In this document: positions 12,353-23,225 of the stretch, piece after piece | Position numbering within the stretch: position 1 is the stretch's first letter | Layout: each line of letters opens with the position of its first letter | Origin: Pochonia chlamydosporia 170 | Taxonomy: Eukaryota > Ascomycota > Sordariomycetes > Hypocreales > Clavicipitaceae | Direction: 5' to 3' | Length of the DNA: 64,000 nucleotides | Assembly (NCBI RefSeq): GCF_001653235.2 | Contig: NC_035792.1 | Span: 2,046,001 to 2,110,000 of the forward strand | Position numbers and translations under genes: made by a program | The notes under the pieces: model-generated | Databases searched by the model: none | The model's input: the letters and a program-made list of their open reading frames with translations, nothing else | Told to the model about the DNA's origin: nothing

Positions 12353-13334
12353 GATAGCAACACATTATTTCGTGCCTTCGAAGCTGTTGAGGTGGTAATG
12401 TGCGGTCATTTTTCAATTTTGGCCGAATCGCCTTCTTTTTGCGGGACCATTTCATGTCTAGAACCCAGTTAAGATTCAGGTGTATAGACGTTTTGGGGAG
12501 CCGTGCATGAATTTGAAGGGACTTCTTTCATGTCCCGCTATGAATGGGTAGGTTACAGGGTGGTGTTGCTTCTTCAAGTTTATATTGTTTTAAATACCAA
12601 CGGGAATGGCGTTTTGGGATGGAGGTATCACGGTTTCACGACGAGAATTGGATGGCTTCTTTGTTTTTTTTTTGTTTTTTTTTTTAAACTTGTGAGGGGG
12701 ATAGGAGATCGAATACCCACTGAATACGAAGAGCGAGCAGACAGGAAGCGTGACACCTCGGAGAGTCTACTCTGTCTAATAAGAACTACCGGTTTAAACT
12801 CGTCATAGGACAAGACGGCATTAGAGACTTGAATTTAAGGAGCCTCCTAGCTCGGGTACTCCTCAACACAAGAGAGCAAATTAAGTGTAACGTGCGTGGC
12901 AAATAGCCAACGACATTTCACTCTCAGTAACACAACTTACAATCTTGCCAAGATTAATTTTGCCCTATTATTGCCGAGGTGCTGGGACTTCGTGATTATG
13001 AGACTCAAGTGCTGGACTAGGACAAGCTGCTGGCACAGATCCGCCCTATTGAACATCCCGGTATATGACGTCAGTAGCTCTCGGCCCAGCGTCACTGAAA
13101 ACGAACCTCGGTCATCATGGCCGAACATCCTGTCAACAGCAGCCCGCGCCAGAGAAATGCTTTCCTGCAACAGTATATTGAACAAGCTACCTTCTACCTC
13201 CTGTCCCTTGTAAAAAACACGTCGGATGGCATCTTTTCGTTAAGTCACGCAGCAGCATCATCATTATCAACAACAACAGCAACATCAGCAGTAGCAACAG
13301 CACCAGTGCCCATTAGGCATTGTTCCGCCATCCA
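12353..13334. other. Intergenic gap upstream of the SLC25 carrier
   Basis: This holds the SGF73 3' UTR, T-rich runs near 12658-12686, and the carrier leader. Close to the carrier start there is a 109-codon ATG frame in another phase (listed separately) and a CAN-repeat leader. Confidence 0.65.
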
Positions 13335-13446
13335 ATGCCTTCCAACGCGGCACTCGATGCCTTGGGCCATGCTGTGTCTGGTTCAATTGGCACCGGAATA
13401 TCCACAGCTGCCATTTTCCCCCTCGATCTTGTCACGACTCGATTGA
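13117..13446 (+). other. Upstream ATG frame overlapping the carrier start
   Basis: This ATG is in a strong context (A at -3, G at +4) and opens 109 codons that run past the carrier ATG at 13335 in a different frame. The first 30 or so residues look protein-like (MAEHPVNSSPRQRNAFLQQY), the rest is low complexity. It could be an overlapping uORF, a short exon of something unrecognised, or chance. I found no family match. Confidence 0.25.
13244..13306 (+). repeat. CAN-type triplet tract in the carrier leader
   Basis: Imperfect CAA, CAG and CAT triplets with few G residues lie just upstream of the carrier ATG. It would be an unstructured leader if transcribed. Confidence 0.8.
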
Positions 13447-14306
13447 AAGCACAGCGCAGGCTGAAAGGGTCTGAGCATTATAATGGTGTGGTGGACGGCC
13501 TAAGGGCGATTGTCTCGCGCGAAGGTGGCATCGCAGCTCTCTACCACGGACTCGGCCCAGATGTTGGTAAATCTTTGGTGGATAGTTTTCTATTCTTTGG
13601 CTTCTATACCTATTTGCGCCAAAGGACTCGCCACCCAACCGTAATACAAGAGTTGGGCTTGGGAGCCCTAGCTGGGGCATGTTCCAGGGCAATCACAACT
13701 CCCATTTCTAATGTGGTTACTCGTATGCAAATGCAACCAGGTACAGAGTCACTGAGCCAGTCGCTGGATGAAATCAGGAAAGAGAGCGGGACATCGGGCT
13801 TGTGGTCCGGTTATTCAGCCACGCTGATCCTCACCATGAATCCAAGTCTTACTTTTTTCGTCAATCGGCGGCTTGCAAAGCGTGTCATTCCAGCCCTGGA
13901 GGAGGAAGATATCCCAGTTGCGTGGATCGCCTTCCTTCTAGCGGCGTTGAGCAAGTCGGCAGCTACAGTGCTAACTTATCCCTTTCAAACTGGACGAACG
14001 CGTTTGCAGATGCCGACTGAGTTGGATTGCGAAGACCCGCTGGATGACAAGAAGAACCAAAAGAAAAAGTCCCTCCTCTCCCAGCTACTTGTGCTAGTTG
14101 AAAAGACGGTATTTGGTGTCATCTTGCGAATAATCAATAAAGAGGGCTTTCGCGCTCTTTATGATGGCCTCCAGGGAGAGCTGCTCAAGGGCTTCCTGAG
14201 CCATGGTTTGACAATGGTGACCAAAGGATTTCTGCATCGCCTTGTTATCCGATTATGGATTCTTTCACAGCCGCAGCTGCGCAAGCGCCTACAACAGCGA
14301 CATTAA
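13335..14306 (+). CDS. SLC25-family carrier, PMP47-like
   Basis: This is a six-helix carrier of 323 residues in one exon, probably of the mitochondrial or peroxisomal membrane. The three tandem repeats each show a carrier signature: PLDLVTTRLK, PISNVVTRMQ and PFQTGRTRLQ. Only the first has the full P-x-D pattern; the second and third lack the acidic residue, which is common in the peroxisomal PMP47/ANT1-like branch. Repeats one and three carry a YNG...EGG..ALYHGL and EGFRALYDGL element. The region around residues 235-250 has an extra charged loop (DDKKNQKKK). The start at 13335 places about a dozen residues before the first helix, as usual. The substrate is not deducible; adenine nucleotides or a cofactor are family-based guesses. 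Confidence 0.88.
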   Translation: MPSNAALDALGHAVSGSIGTGISTAAIFPLDLVTTRLKAQRRLKGSEHYNGVVDGLRAIVSREGGIAALYHGLGPDVGKSLVDSFLFFGFYTYLRQRTRHPTVIQELGLGALAGACSRAITTPISNVVTRMQMQPGTESLSQSLDEIRKESGTSGLWSGYSATLILTMNPSLTFFVNRRLAKRVIPALEEEDIPVAWIAFLLAALSKSAATVLTYPFQTGRTRLQMPTELDCEDPLDDKKNQKKKSLLSQLLVLVEKTVFGVILRIINKEGFRALYDGLQGELLKGFLSHGLTMVTKGFLHRLVIRLWILSQPQLRKRLQQRH

Positions 14307-14446
14307 AGGCAGAACAACCTAGGGTGGATGTAACACTAGTAGCATATAATACCAACCTCAGTTTGCACCAAAAGCTTTCTAAATCGGCTTCTTTCGACGA
14401 ATGCAAGTACAAAGTATGTGTCCTTCATTGGTTGGTTTAGAGTATT

Positions 14447-15650
14447 TCAGCATTGGAATGCAACGCCTGATCGCTCCACCGTGTTTGAGCCTCGGGCAGA
14501 GAACCCTGTACCCTCCGATTTCAACAAGACCAAACCAGCTGGGAGTTTTGGAGTTGAGGAGCCATATCTCGCAGTCTTGCCAACAACTGGTGTATCGCAG
14601 ACATAGCACATGAGTGGCTGTTCTTCGTCGGAAAGGGTTTGCCGGCCTTGGGGAACCAAGAACTTTTTGACGCAGTTTAGGCACAAAACATGGCCACAAG
14701 GTTGGGCCATGACTGGACTGGAAGAGTTGGATAGTGATTTGAGACATGAAGGGCATGTGAACTGGCCACCTTTATTAGTGGTCGGATCCGTGCTTTGCTG
14801 AAAATGCACCGTGACTAGCTTTTGCATCGATATGGCGTGAGGGTTGTCATCGGTAGATGCAGGACACGTCGGTGTTGTTTTGACGTTCTTGACCTCGGCA
14901 GCAAGCTTGCTATCTTGTACATCTGGTGTGAGTGATGGCGTCCAAAATGAAGGAAGCGTCGGCTTGGCAGCCTGGTGTGAAGAACTGGTCAGCTTTGTTC
15001 AGGAGTAGAGAGCTTGAAGCATGAACGACGTGTTGGGAGACAAGAAAGATTACCTTTTCATCATCGATGGCTTTCCTAGCTTTGGCTTTGTCTGCTTTAG
15101 CAATGCGCAGCAACTCATCTTCGTCTAGGGCGAATTTTCGCTTCGTGCCTGTGGCGGCGGGTAGTGTTTCTCGACCTGCTCCGTCGTCTTGGTCTGAAAT
15201 GCCTCTCTTCTTGACATCAGTCAAGCCAGCTTGGGTCTTCTCAAACGTCAACACTGCCCTTTTTGTATCTTCATCATCCTCAGCAGCTTTTGCGCGAGCT
15301 GCTTCCTGTTGAGCACCATGCCGGGATTTATCGGCTCGTTTTATCTCTTTTTTCTGTGCCAACAGATTGGCCAGGGCACACTCGCGACAGAATATGTCAC
15401 CTAGCTGACAGGCGACCGGGTCACGGACAATTTCTAAACAGAGTCCACAGGATCCGAAGGGAAGAAATGAATCACGGTTGAGGCGGGCGGAGCTAGAGGA
15501 CCAATTGGCCTTCGCGAGAGCTCTTTCGTGCGAGGTAAAGACGGCCCGAGAGGTGTTTCGTTTGCCTTGAAGAATCAACAAGCATCAGCTTCTACGTTAT
15601 GGGAGGTTTGGGCATTGAAGTATAATCGAGTTGGCCTTACTGTGTGACAT
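14447..15650 (-). CDS. NOSIP-type RING/U-box protein (probable E3 ubiquitin ligase)
   Basis: The protein has 348 residues from three minus-strand exons: 15641-15650, 15054-15565 and 14447-14971. It begins MSHSKRNTSRAVFTSHERALA, the typical N-terminus of the NOSIP family (human NOSIP, a nuclear E3 ligase also found in spliceosomes). The N-terminal half RING (CGLCLEIVRDPVAC, FCRECAL) is followed by a basic coiled region. The C-terminal RING has CPSCLKSL, PCGHVLCLNCVKKF and CYVCDTPV. The exon 1 of only 10 bp is inferred from ATGTCACACA followed by GTAAGG and an in-frame acceptor; it restores the conserved MSHSKRN start. Its 3' end lies 140 bp from the carrier 3' end. Confidence 0.92.
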
Positions 15651-16378
15651 GTTGCCGCGTTTGGCGAATGTCGAGGTACTTCTCCGCGTGCAGTCAACGC
15701 AAGCCTCTGTGTGGAAGTTAGGGAGGTGCCGGCCTCTTCTGCAAACTGTTTGGTGGATTGGTGCGAGGCACTATTGGAAGATTGCCTCCAAGTGTCGGAT
15801 AGTGTGAAGGTTTTGAAGCATCCAAATAAATAAACTTGGCGGACTATACATACAAGTGCTGGCTGGCAGCACTGGTAGGCTCAAGCTCCATTGCATGTCT
15901 GAAGGAGGTGGGTCAACCAGACTGTGCTACATGAAGTCGGTGCATGTGGGTCCGGTGCCTGGGCGTCCCTGGTGAAGTCAAGTCTATGCTCACATGCATC
16001 AAATTGCTTCAACCTGCATTCATTCAGTGATCGGATATTTTGCGTTCCAACCGCAGACAGCTCTCTCGAGCACTCGGCAAGTCTTTTACTTAAAAAACAG
16101 AGCCCATGCAATTTCATACTCGTCGCCACGAATTCCCTGGCTTCTGATCAGGCACAACCGATTTATCTGGGTCTTGGGCGCAAAGCCTCCAAGTGTCGCG
16201 ACGAGCTGGGCTCGAAACAATACGGATGTGCCGTGGTCTAATCGTGTGCAGAGGACACCATTGGCCCAAATCATGAGTATTACTGCAAAGTAGATGTCCC
16301 CTTGAGATCTCTGGGGAGTCACCGTTTATCGATTGCAGCCTTCAACCTCACCGGGAAACAGAAACCTTTCTCAACATC
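15651..16378. other. Divergent promoter of the NOSIP gene and TAZ1
   Basis: Short frames only. One ACCAGAC word (near 15917) is present. No other structure was recognised. Confidence 0.7.
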
Positions 16379-17660
16379 ATGTCCGTCCAACCTTCACCAA
16401 CACGCAACAGTCTACCATGGCGGCTTGGGTCCATGGCGATCATGGGCACTGTTGGGATTTTATCCCGGAGCTTTCTGTATGGACTCAACAGTGTCGAGGT
16501 TACTGGATTGAGCCATTTGCTAGGAACCCTGGATCGTCGACGGATTCGCGGACGGGAACGGGGTCTGTTGACAGTGTGTAATCATGTAGCAGTGTAAGTT
16601 GGGGTTATTGAATTTGCCGTAGTACCATCGTTGCATCACATCACACCCCTTTGCCGCGTATCAAAGTCCCTTTTTCTATTCCATGAGCATTGTGTCCAAC
16701 TAACTTGGAGCGCTTGCAGACTTGATGACCCTTTAATATGGGGCATACTGCCTTTTCGTTATACCGTCAATCCTGAAAATCTACGCTGGGGATTGGGTGC
16801 CCATGATATATGCTTCAAAAACAAGTCAGTAGAATTACAGTCTGTGGTATCGTTTTGTGTTTCCCCAGACTGTTCGGTTTTGTTTGTTTCCCTTGCGAGC
16901 ATCGTTTGTCGAGGATTCCTGTCCCTTGTTAACGTTGTGATATCCCAGGCTCTCCTCGACGTTTTTCAGCCTTGGCCAAGTGCTACCTACCCGTCGCCTC
17001 TGGCACTCACCGCTTGGAGGCCTGTACCAACCCACAATGACACAGGCAATTAGCCTCCTATCAGGTCCCCAGAAACCAGTCACTTCCAAGGACCTGTTCT
17101 ACTCCACAGACGGCAAAGACTCGTTTCCATCCCCGTCGGCGTATTCTGCATATCGAAATTCTTGGGTCCATGTGTTTCCGGAAGCTTGTTGTCACCAAGG
17201 GACGGAAAGCAGTCTCCGATATTTCAAATGGGGGATATCGCGGCTCATTCTCGAAAGCGATCCAGCCCCAGAGTTTATTCCCATGTTCATACATGGCACA
17301 CAAGACATAATGCCGGAAGACAGAGGGTTTCCAAGATTTTTGCCTCGCATAGGCAACAAGATCCGCGTTGTAATTGGAAAGCCTACTGATGTCGACGCTC
17401 TCTTTGGCACGGAGCGGGAAAAGTGGAGGCAACTAATAGACCGAGGCGATCCGGAACTTCTAACTAACAGCCCAGAGGCAGTACAGCTGAGGATTCAGGT
17501 CGCAAAATCGGTACGAGACGAAGTTGCAAAGTTGCGCGAAAGCATCGGCCTGGCACCGGAGCAAGATGACATGGCTGGTTTGGCAGAAACTTGGTCCAAG
17601 GAACCCAACAAGCGAAAGTTCAAAAGTCCAGTTGACGGCAGTCTTGTAAATAGAGTCTGA
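16379..17660 (+). CDS. TAZ1: Tafazzin, phospholipid-lysophospholipid transacylase
   Basis: Tafazzin remodels cardiolipin acyl chains at mitochondrial membranes. Exons 16379-16593, 16720-16824 and 16949-17660 give 343 residues. The acyltransferase HX4D motif is clear: NHVAVLDDP, with His69 and Asp74, interrupted by intron 1. Further family blocks are WGLGAHDICFKNK, FFSLGQVLPT, LYQPTMTQAI, RYFKWGISRLILES and FIHGTQDIMPED. The second intron uses GTCAGT as donor; this join alone recreates KLSSTFFSLGQ. One oddity: the motif usually FPEG reads FPEA at residues 183-186 (codon GCT at 17184-17186), followed by CCHQGTES. The C-terminal extension after about residue 300 is Lys-rich, as in fungal homologues. 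Confidence 0.94.
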
Positions 17661-18180
17661 ACGCTTCATCGCTGAGTTTGAACCGTTTGAGGGGTGTTAT
17701 CGGCGAGGATGTCAAGTTTTTCATGTACTAGTAGTTGTATGATCCTTTGTTGGAGGATGATCTGGGGCATATCTACACAGCAAGTTGTTCCCAGTAATGT
17801 CGCTCCCACGTTACAGCCTATCCGTACGTTGATTGTTCACTGCTTGTGATATTTCTCAGGTAAAAGGTTCGTTCTAAATAGTTTCCGCTGTGACAAATAC
17901 ACTCACTCATGCCGTCTCCAAGTCTAGAATAATCACCATAAAACAGATCCAACAACCCCAAAACACCAGAGGCCCCAATTTTTCATAGAGGTGAGCACGT
18001 CGCTAATGACAACCGATAATCACAAATGTTCCCCAGGGGTACTGTTTCCAGCAATAGTAGGAGTGGACCACAACAAAGGCGTCTCTGGGCAGGTACACCT
18101 TGTTGCAGTAGCTTTGTAGTCGATAACGTACCGTTGTGGTGGCTAGGGCTGCCAGGCACTCAAATTTAAATCACGGCATC
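17661..18180. other. Convergent 3' gap between TAZ1 and PHO85
   Basis: No gene seen and no ACCAGAC word. It should contain both 3' UTRs. Confidence 0.7.
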
Positions 18181-19240
18181 TCAGTAGGTATCAAAATTTT
18201 GCGTTGGCAAACTTTGTTGATACGCTCTTGCCTGAGCGTGCAACGCTTGCTGTTGGTGCTGCTGTTGCTGATGAATGACCAAATCATTGAACCATGGATG
18301 CTGGAGAGCGTCATGAGCGCTGATTCGTAGCTCGGGGCGCAGCTGCAGCATTCGTTGTAGCAGATCGATGCCAGTAGGGTCAATAGCATGAAGGATGTTG
18401 CGCAGATCCTGAGTGGCGTACATTTGGAAGGTTGGCTTGTACTCGGGGAACTGGGTGATGCCGGGCCAGGTGCGCTCTGTAGGTGTGCCCATGATACGAA
18501 ATATTCGTACAATTTGGTCCTCGTTGGTGGTTCCAGGGAATAGAGGCCTACCGGTATACATCTCGGCCATGATACAGCCTGCAGACCATATGTCGATGCT
18601 CGTGTTGTAGGTTCTGCTGCCGAGCAGCACGTCTGGAGCCCGATACCAAAGGGTGACGACCTCGTTGGAGAAGGTGTTGACGGGAATGCCAAATGCACGT
18701 GCGAGGCCAAAATCACCGAGTTTGAGAAGCCCTTTGCTATTGATGAGAAGGTTTTGGGGCTTAAGGTCGCGATGGAGGACCCGGTTCTGGTGGCAAAAGT
18801 CAATGCCCTTTAGGAGCTGATACATGAAGCTCTTGATAGTGGCCGGCTTAAGGGCGCCGCGCTCGCCATGCGTATCCATGTATCTTTTAAGATCCCCATC
18901 CATGTATTCGAACACCAGCATGAGCTTATTCTCGGTGTGGATGACGTCGTGCAGGGCGACAATATTCTCATGTTTGAGCTCTTTCATAAGAGAGATCTCT
19001 CGGATCGCCGTCGATGGGGTTCCTTCCTCTGAGTCAAGGTGGATTTCTTTAAGGGCAACTAGTTCTCCTGTTTGCCGATTTCTACCCTTGAAGACCTAGA
19101 GTAGCAAATTATTAGTAGGAGGGCGAGGCATTCGCAGGCGGCGCGGAAAGCATGTGGGAAACCATCCATACAGTTGCATATGTGCCTTCACCAAGTTTCT
19201 CCAGCTGCTGGAATGAGCTTGGGTGTCGTTTGCCATCCAT
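18181..19240 (-). CDS. PHO85: Cyclin-dependent kinase of the Pho85/PhoA family
   Basis: A CDK of 327 residues from exons 19172-19240 and 18181-19095 (minus strand). The N-terminus [24 protein letters not shown] is the glycine loop; Lys39 lies in [12 protein letters not shown], followed by the cyclin-binding helix [11 protein letters not shown]. Catalytic [14 protein letters not shown] and the substrate-pocket segment [17 protein letters not shown] are intact. The sequence is very close to Aspergillus PhoA/PhoB and yeast Pho85 as I know them, which link phosphate supply, glycogen and the cell cycle. The tail after HPWFNDL is Gln/His/Ala-rich. The intron lies inside the glycine loop, directly after GEGTYAT. 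The septin-like gene starts 880 bp away in the opposite direction, so they may share a promoter. Confidence 0.95.
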
Positions 19241-20119
19241 GCTGTCCGTACTTTGATTACTTTGCTTTCTTGGAGGAGGAGTGAAAGGCCAAGAAATTCG
19301 GGTGCGAGTTGTTCTGGAGTAGGAGAGGGAATCGCTGGCCCGTCAGTCGTCACTCGAGCGCCTTGTCTTTGGATTCGAGATTCCCTGCAAACAAGGCTGG
19401 ACATCAAGTCTGGTCTGGTGTTGGGCAATTGCCTGCAGGGGTCGAAGGTCAACGGGAGTGAGTGACTGAGGGGCATTGCCTCGCAAAGCCGATATGCCTA
19501 TCCAACATGCATATGCATGTGCTGAACGAGGGGCGGTGGATCTCCATGCGCCAAACGAGGCAGAATCCTTGCATGTGTCCTTGTCAAGCACAGTGTAGCA
19601 ACTCAGTGCAAGTGCAAGTGGGCTTGTGGTGGATGCGGGGATCAGTGCACTGAGCATTTGATGGAAACCGACCAGACATCAGGTGGGGGAACCAGACATC
19701 CAATGTTCGATGACATGACATTCAATGTTAAACACGGTACCCTACGAGCCTGTAGTCTGGTCTTGTCAGTTACACACGCCTGACTGAGAGGTCAAATTTT
19801 CTGATGATCCGGTATGTTCAACTTATGTCGGGCATTTTTCCTCTGGTTGTCTAGTCCGCACCTCGCACGCACGCCTTGTTTGTCCGTCTACATGTACCTT
19901 CTTGTTCTAGAGACCTGTTACCTTCAATGTTCCAACTTGGGAACGAGAACTCACCAGACTTCGTTACGAAGCACCTAGGCATACTAACAAGCTGTTGGCA
20001 AGATCATTCGAGCTATCTTAACTTCCGAATCCTCCACCCCCTAGACCCTCATCTCTCTGTCCCGCGATATATTTACTTCCAGTCAAAAGACTGCGGTGTC
20101 ACCAGCCAGTTCCTGGACA
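19241..20119. promoter_or_regulatory. Divergent 5' region of PHO85 and the septin-like gene
   Basis: No gene seen. It holds several ACCAGAC/GTCTGGT copies (near 19408, 19671, 19691, 19754, 19954) and TTCAATGTT copies (19721, 19923), including ACCAGACATCCAATGTT at 19691-19707. Confidence 0.6.
19671..19730 (+). repeat. Cluster of ACCAGACATC and CAATGTT words
   Basis: Two ACCAGACATC copies 20 bp apart are followed by CAATGTTC and TTCAATGTTA within 60 bp. Confidence 0.85.
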
Positions 20120-22133
20120 ATGCGGCCACTGCCCTCAACTTCGAGTAGAAACCAGCACCATGACGACTCCGACACCCTGTCGCAACAAACACCGGTAGCA
20201 TCCCTAGATTGCTTCATTACTACAGAGGCTGGTATAATAGGCGACTATTCTGGTCAGCGTCCCATGGAAACCCGCCCGACCTTGCAGAATCACACGCAGA
20301 AACAAGGCGTCAGTCCAACTATGCCCGCACCTTGTGGTCATATTCCATCATCTGTGGGCTCGTCTAATGCAGAACATGAAAAGTCCTCACGACCCTTAAC
20401 ACCGGTATTGAGTGATAACGCGGGCCTTTTTGGTCCTGATTCGGCAAACAGCACTCCCTCATCCCCTGGAGGCTTATCAAGTGTCGCCATGTCCGAAGAC
20501 CCTCACAGTCTATCAGCTAGCTTCTCCGACCTTCCTCTCAGTCACTCGCCACTTCCAGACATCTCGTCAAGTTCGCCGAGAGCTATCACGCCTCAGCTTG
20601 TGATGCCTAGCTTAACAGTTCCTCAACGCCGACCGTTTTCAGAGACCGGGAGGTCACTGGGCAAACTCAAGATCTTAGTGACAGGACGTCAAGGTATGTA
20701 TTCCTTTATTCGTTCCGTAAACAGGTCGCAATGCCGAACTTACACTGGAGGCAGGTATCGGAAAGACATCTCTCATCCTCGCAATCGCCCAATCATCTAC
20801 TCACATAGTCCATATGGACGCCATGGATACAGCTTCTACCACTCAAGTCAAGGATGTGTACGCGAGCACCCGCCCAGTGCCATGGTGGAGGACAGACCTA
20901 GATCACGGCATGGCTCGAAGGAGGCAGTCTCTAACCTCAGACGGAGTTTTGGATAGGAATATCTGCTTTGTGGACTGCCCAGATCGCGAAGTCGATGTCC
21001 AGGTATGGCACATAACTCATTTCGTCGGAGCACCTCGTCGAAGCACCTCGTCTGACCCATTCCTAGCATCATTCGCCTGCAGTCGAGTACGTCGAGTCCC
21101 ACCTGGCTCGACTGTTGAATAAGCCCATCAACGACACAGATCTGGGTACGTTATTGGGTGGAGGGGCTGAGCCAAACGTTGATGTGGTGCTATACCTCCT
21201 CCCACATACAGGTGTGTTGCATCTATCTCGGCACTGAGGGATCTCATCAACTAACTCGCCAAAACAGGCCCAACTCATCACGATCTGGAATGTATGCGAC
21301 ACTTGGAGGATTCAACGAATGTCATTCCGCTATTGGCGCGTGCAGATGAGCTCTCTACTAATGGGCGTCTCGCTGCCCAGACCAAAATTTTGCAGGACAT
21401 CCAAGCTGCAGGTCTAAATTGTTTCTCCTTCTCTGCTCCCGGTGACACCCGGGACTCTCCTCACATCAATGCAATCTCCAGTGCAACAAGGGCCGATTAT
21501 GACACAGTGGATGCTAGTATTCTTATGAGCTCGGATTACCTGCCACCGCTAGTCCTGACTGACCTCAATGATCTCATCGCGAAGACTCTATCAATGGAGG
21601 GCAGCACTTGGCTTCGGCACTCTGCAGCATGCAAAGCAATCAAGTGGTTGCGGCGGCAAAGACGACAAGGTGGATTATCATACTCCCCCCTTGGTTGCGG
21701 GGTGATGTCTTCCATTTCTGGCATCAGCCATGGCCAGCTTACAAACAGATCGCATAACCGACAACACTGGGACCGTATTGAAATGTCAAGCTGGGCTGAA
21801 GGATTGCGACAAAGCTTAGCAACAGAGAGGTCTAATCAATCCTGGCAGCATAATTCGAAGACCATGTCCTTGACGCAGAGGCATCTGAATGTAACAAAAC
21901 ATCGCCGAGGATACCCCTCTGCCTCGCGGACCATGGCTCCTGCGTCGGCAATGAGTCATGAAGATCCTCTCGGGTTGTTACAACTCGTTAGCCAACTCCA
22001 AACTGGTGGAAAGCTGACATTGGAGTTGCTCAGCAGCTTTGGAGTGATTGGTTGTGTTGCAGCTTGGGTCATTCGACCAGAGCTGATGCATCAATGGGAC
22101 GTTAAGTTTCCCCCTTGCCTCTGTTTGGGGTGA
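20120..22133 (+). CDS. Septin-like GTPase-domain protein, apparent 3' frameshift
   Basis: Exons 20120-20693, 20755-21002, 21067-21211 and 21268-22133 give 610 residues as written. The first 180 residues are disordered and Ser/Pro-rich. The G domain has a good P-loop (GRQGIGKTS), a degenerate G3 (DCPD where septins have DTPG) and a septin-type G4 (ARAD, within IPLLARADELS). The region after residue 430 is basic, and near the end there is a hydrophobic helix, FGVIGCVAAWVI. I therefore call it a divergent septin relative of Pezizomycotina rather than a core septin; GTP hydrolysis may be lost. At a C5 run (22110-22114) the frame appears to slip: a further 36 sense codons stay open in the +1 frame to 22242. 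The upstream exons are well supported. Confidence 0.78.
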
Positions 22134-22242
22134 AGCTTCGCTCGTTGATCTCCCACTGCCTATGGATGACATTATGGCTTTGGGGCTTCTCTATGACGCC
22201 TTGCCGGCTACCTTGAAGTATGATGATATGACTGCCACGTAA
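22134..22242 (+). other. Probable out-of-frame C-terminal tail of the septin-like gene
   Basis: Directly after the stop at 22131-22133 the +1 frame reads EASLVDLPLPMDDIMALGLL and onward to a stop at 22240-22242. Its acidic, Leu-rich composition is protein-like and unlike UTR. One C too many at 22110-22114, an assembly error or a real mutation, would explain it. Confidence 0.5.
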
Positions 22243-22428
22243 CGGATGCACGATACACATAATACCTCACAATGTCACGAGTTTTTGGGGGAGATGGCTC
22301 TGAACATGTAACATTATTTGTAGTTCATAGATAATCATCCTTTCCTCGGTTTGTTTCTATGGAAAAACGAGTGATTTCGTAGCAAATACATCACCGCGTA
22401 ATGGAGATATTGGTCAATTCATTCTACC

Positions 22429-23225
22429 TTAATCCTGCTGGATGACACCAAGAGCTTCGAGGGCCGCATTAAAATCAGGCAGATCATCAGCGGTCTTGGA
22501 GATGTGCCGCCAACGAATCGTACCATCCCCATCAACTGCGAACGCTCCGCTCTTCTGCCACCGACTTCCGCTCTCAGTAGGGCGATTCCAGATTCCTTCG
22601 TCAGCACCTAAACGGTAGACAGAGTAGAGAGCCATGGGATTGAACGCGTGCCAGGTGCTTGACAACCCAAGTCCCCATTTTGCATAGAGGTCCCGGTTTT
22701 CATCTACAATGATATCGGTCTGCCAAACACCACCAACTTGTGGTATCCATCTTTCAGTTGCCTCCGAAGAGGAGTGGGACACAGCAATGCAGTGGACGTC
22801 TCTCTGCTTGTCTGATAACGATGTCAAGGCTTTAAAGGTCTTTTCTGCAACTTGAAACAAAGAGTTAGCTTGCCCGCTCTGGGCCGCTTTTGCACAGAGC
22901 GGCGTTTGCTTTTAAATATTCCAGGAGCGTGCTGCGAGCCTGATCCATATCAGTAGACATGGCGTATTCGACAACAAACTGACGACAGCCCTAGGCCGCT
23001 TGAACGACGATGCTTACAGGGACAGCCACAATGGCGCAAGAACAGGACAATTGTCTTCCGGCCATCCGGTAAAGATAGCTCAGGTGCAGTCGGAGCTTGG
23101 GCTCCAACCTTTGGCTCAGCGGCGACATTTTTAGCTTCCGGTGATTTCAGTGATTCTATCTCTGCCCAAAGGCCCGATTTGGCTGCGGCAGGCTGTGTGT
23201 TGTGGTCCGGCGCAGGCTCAGACAT
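22429..23225 (-). CDS. AhpC/TSA peroxiredoxin-like protein
   Basis: A thioredoxin-fold antioxidant-type protein of 209 residues. Exons are 23018-23225 and 22429-22850 on the minus strand, with a 167-bp intron in the active-site segment. The N-terminus is a flexible region (KSPEAKNVAAEPKVGAQAP), then strand LPDGRKTIVLFLRH and the redox motif CGCPFAEK. The CxCP arrangement puts an extra Cys two residues before the expected reactive Cys. Later blocks (IAVSHSSSEATERW, VGGVWQTDIIVDENRDLYAKWGLG, KSGAFAVDGDGTIRW) fit the fungal AhpC/TSA-like family. No signal peptide is seen, so it is likely cytosolic. Peroxidase activity is inferred from the family only. Confidence 0.85.
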
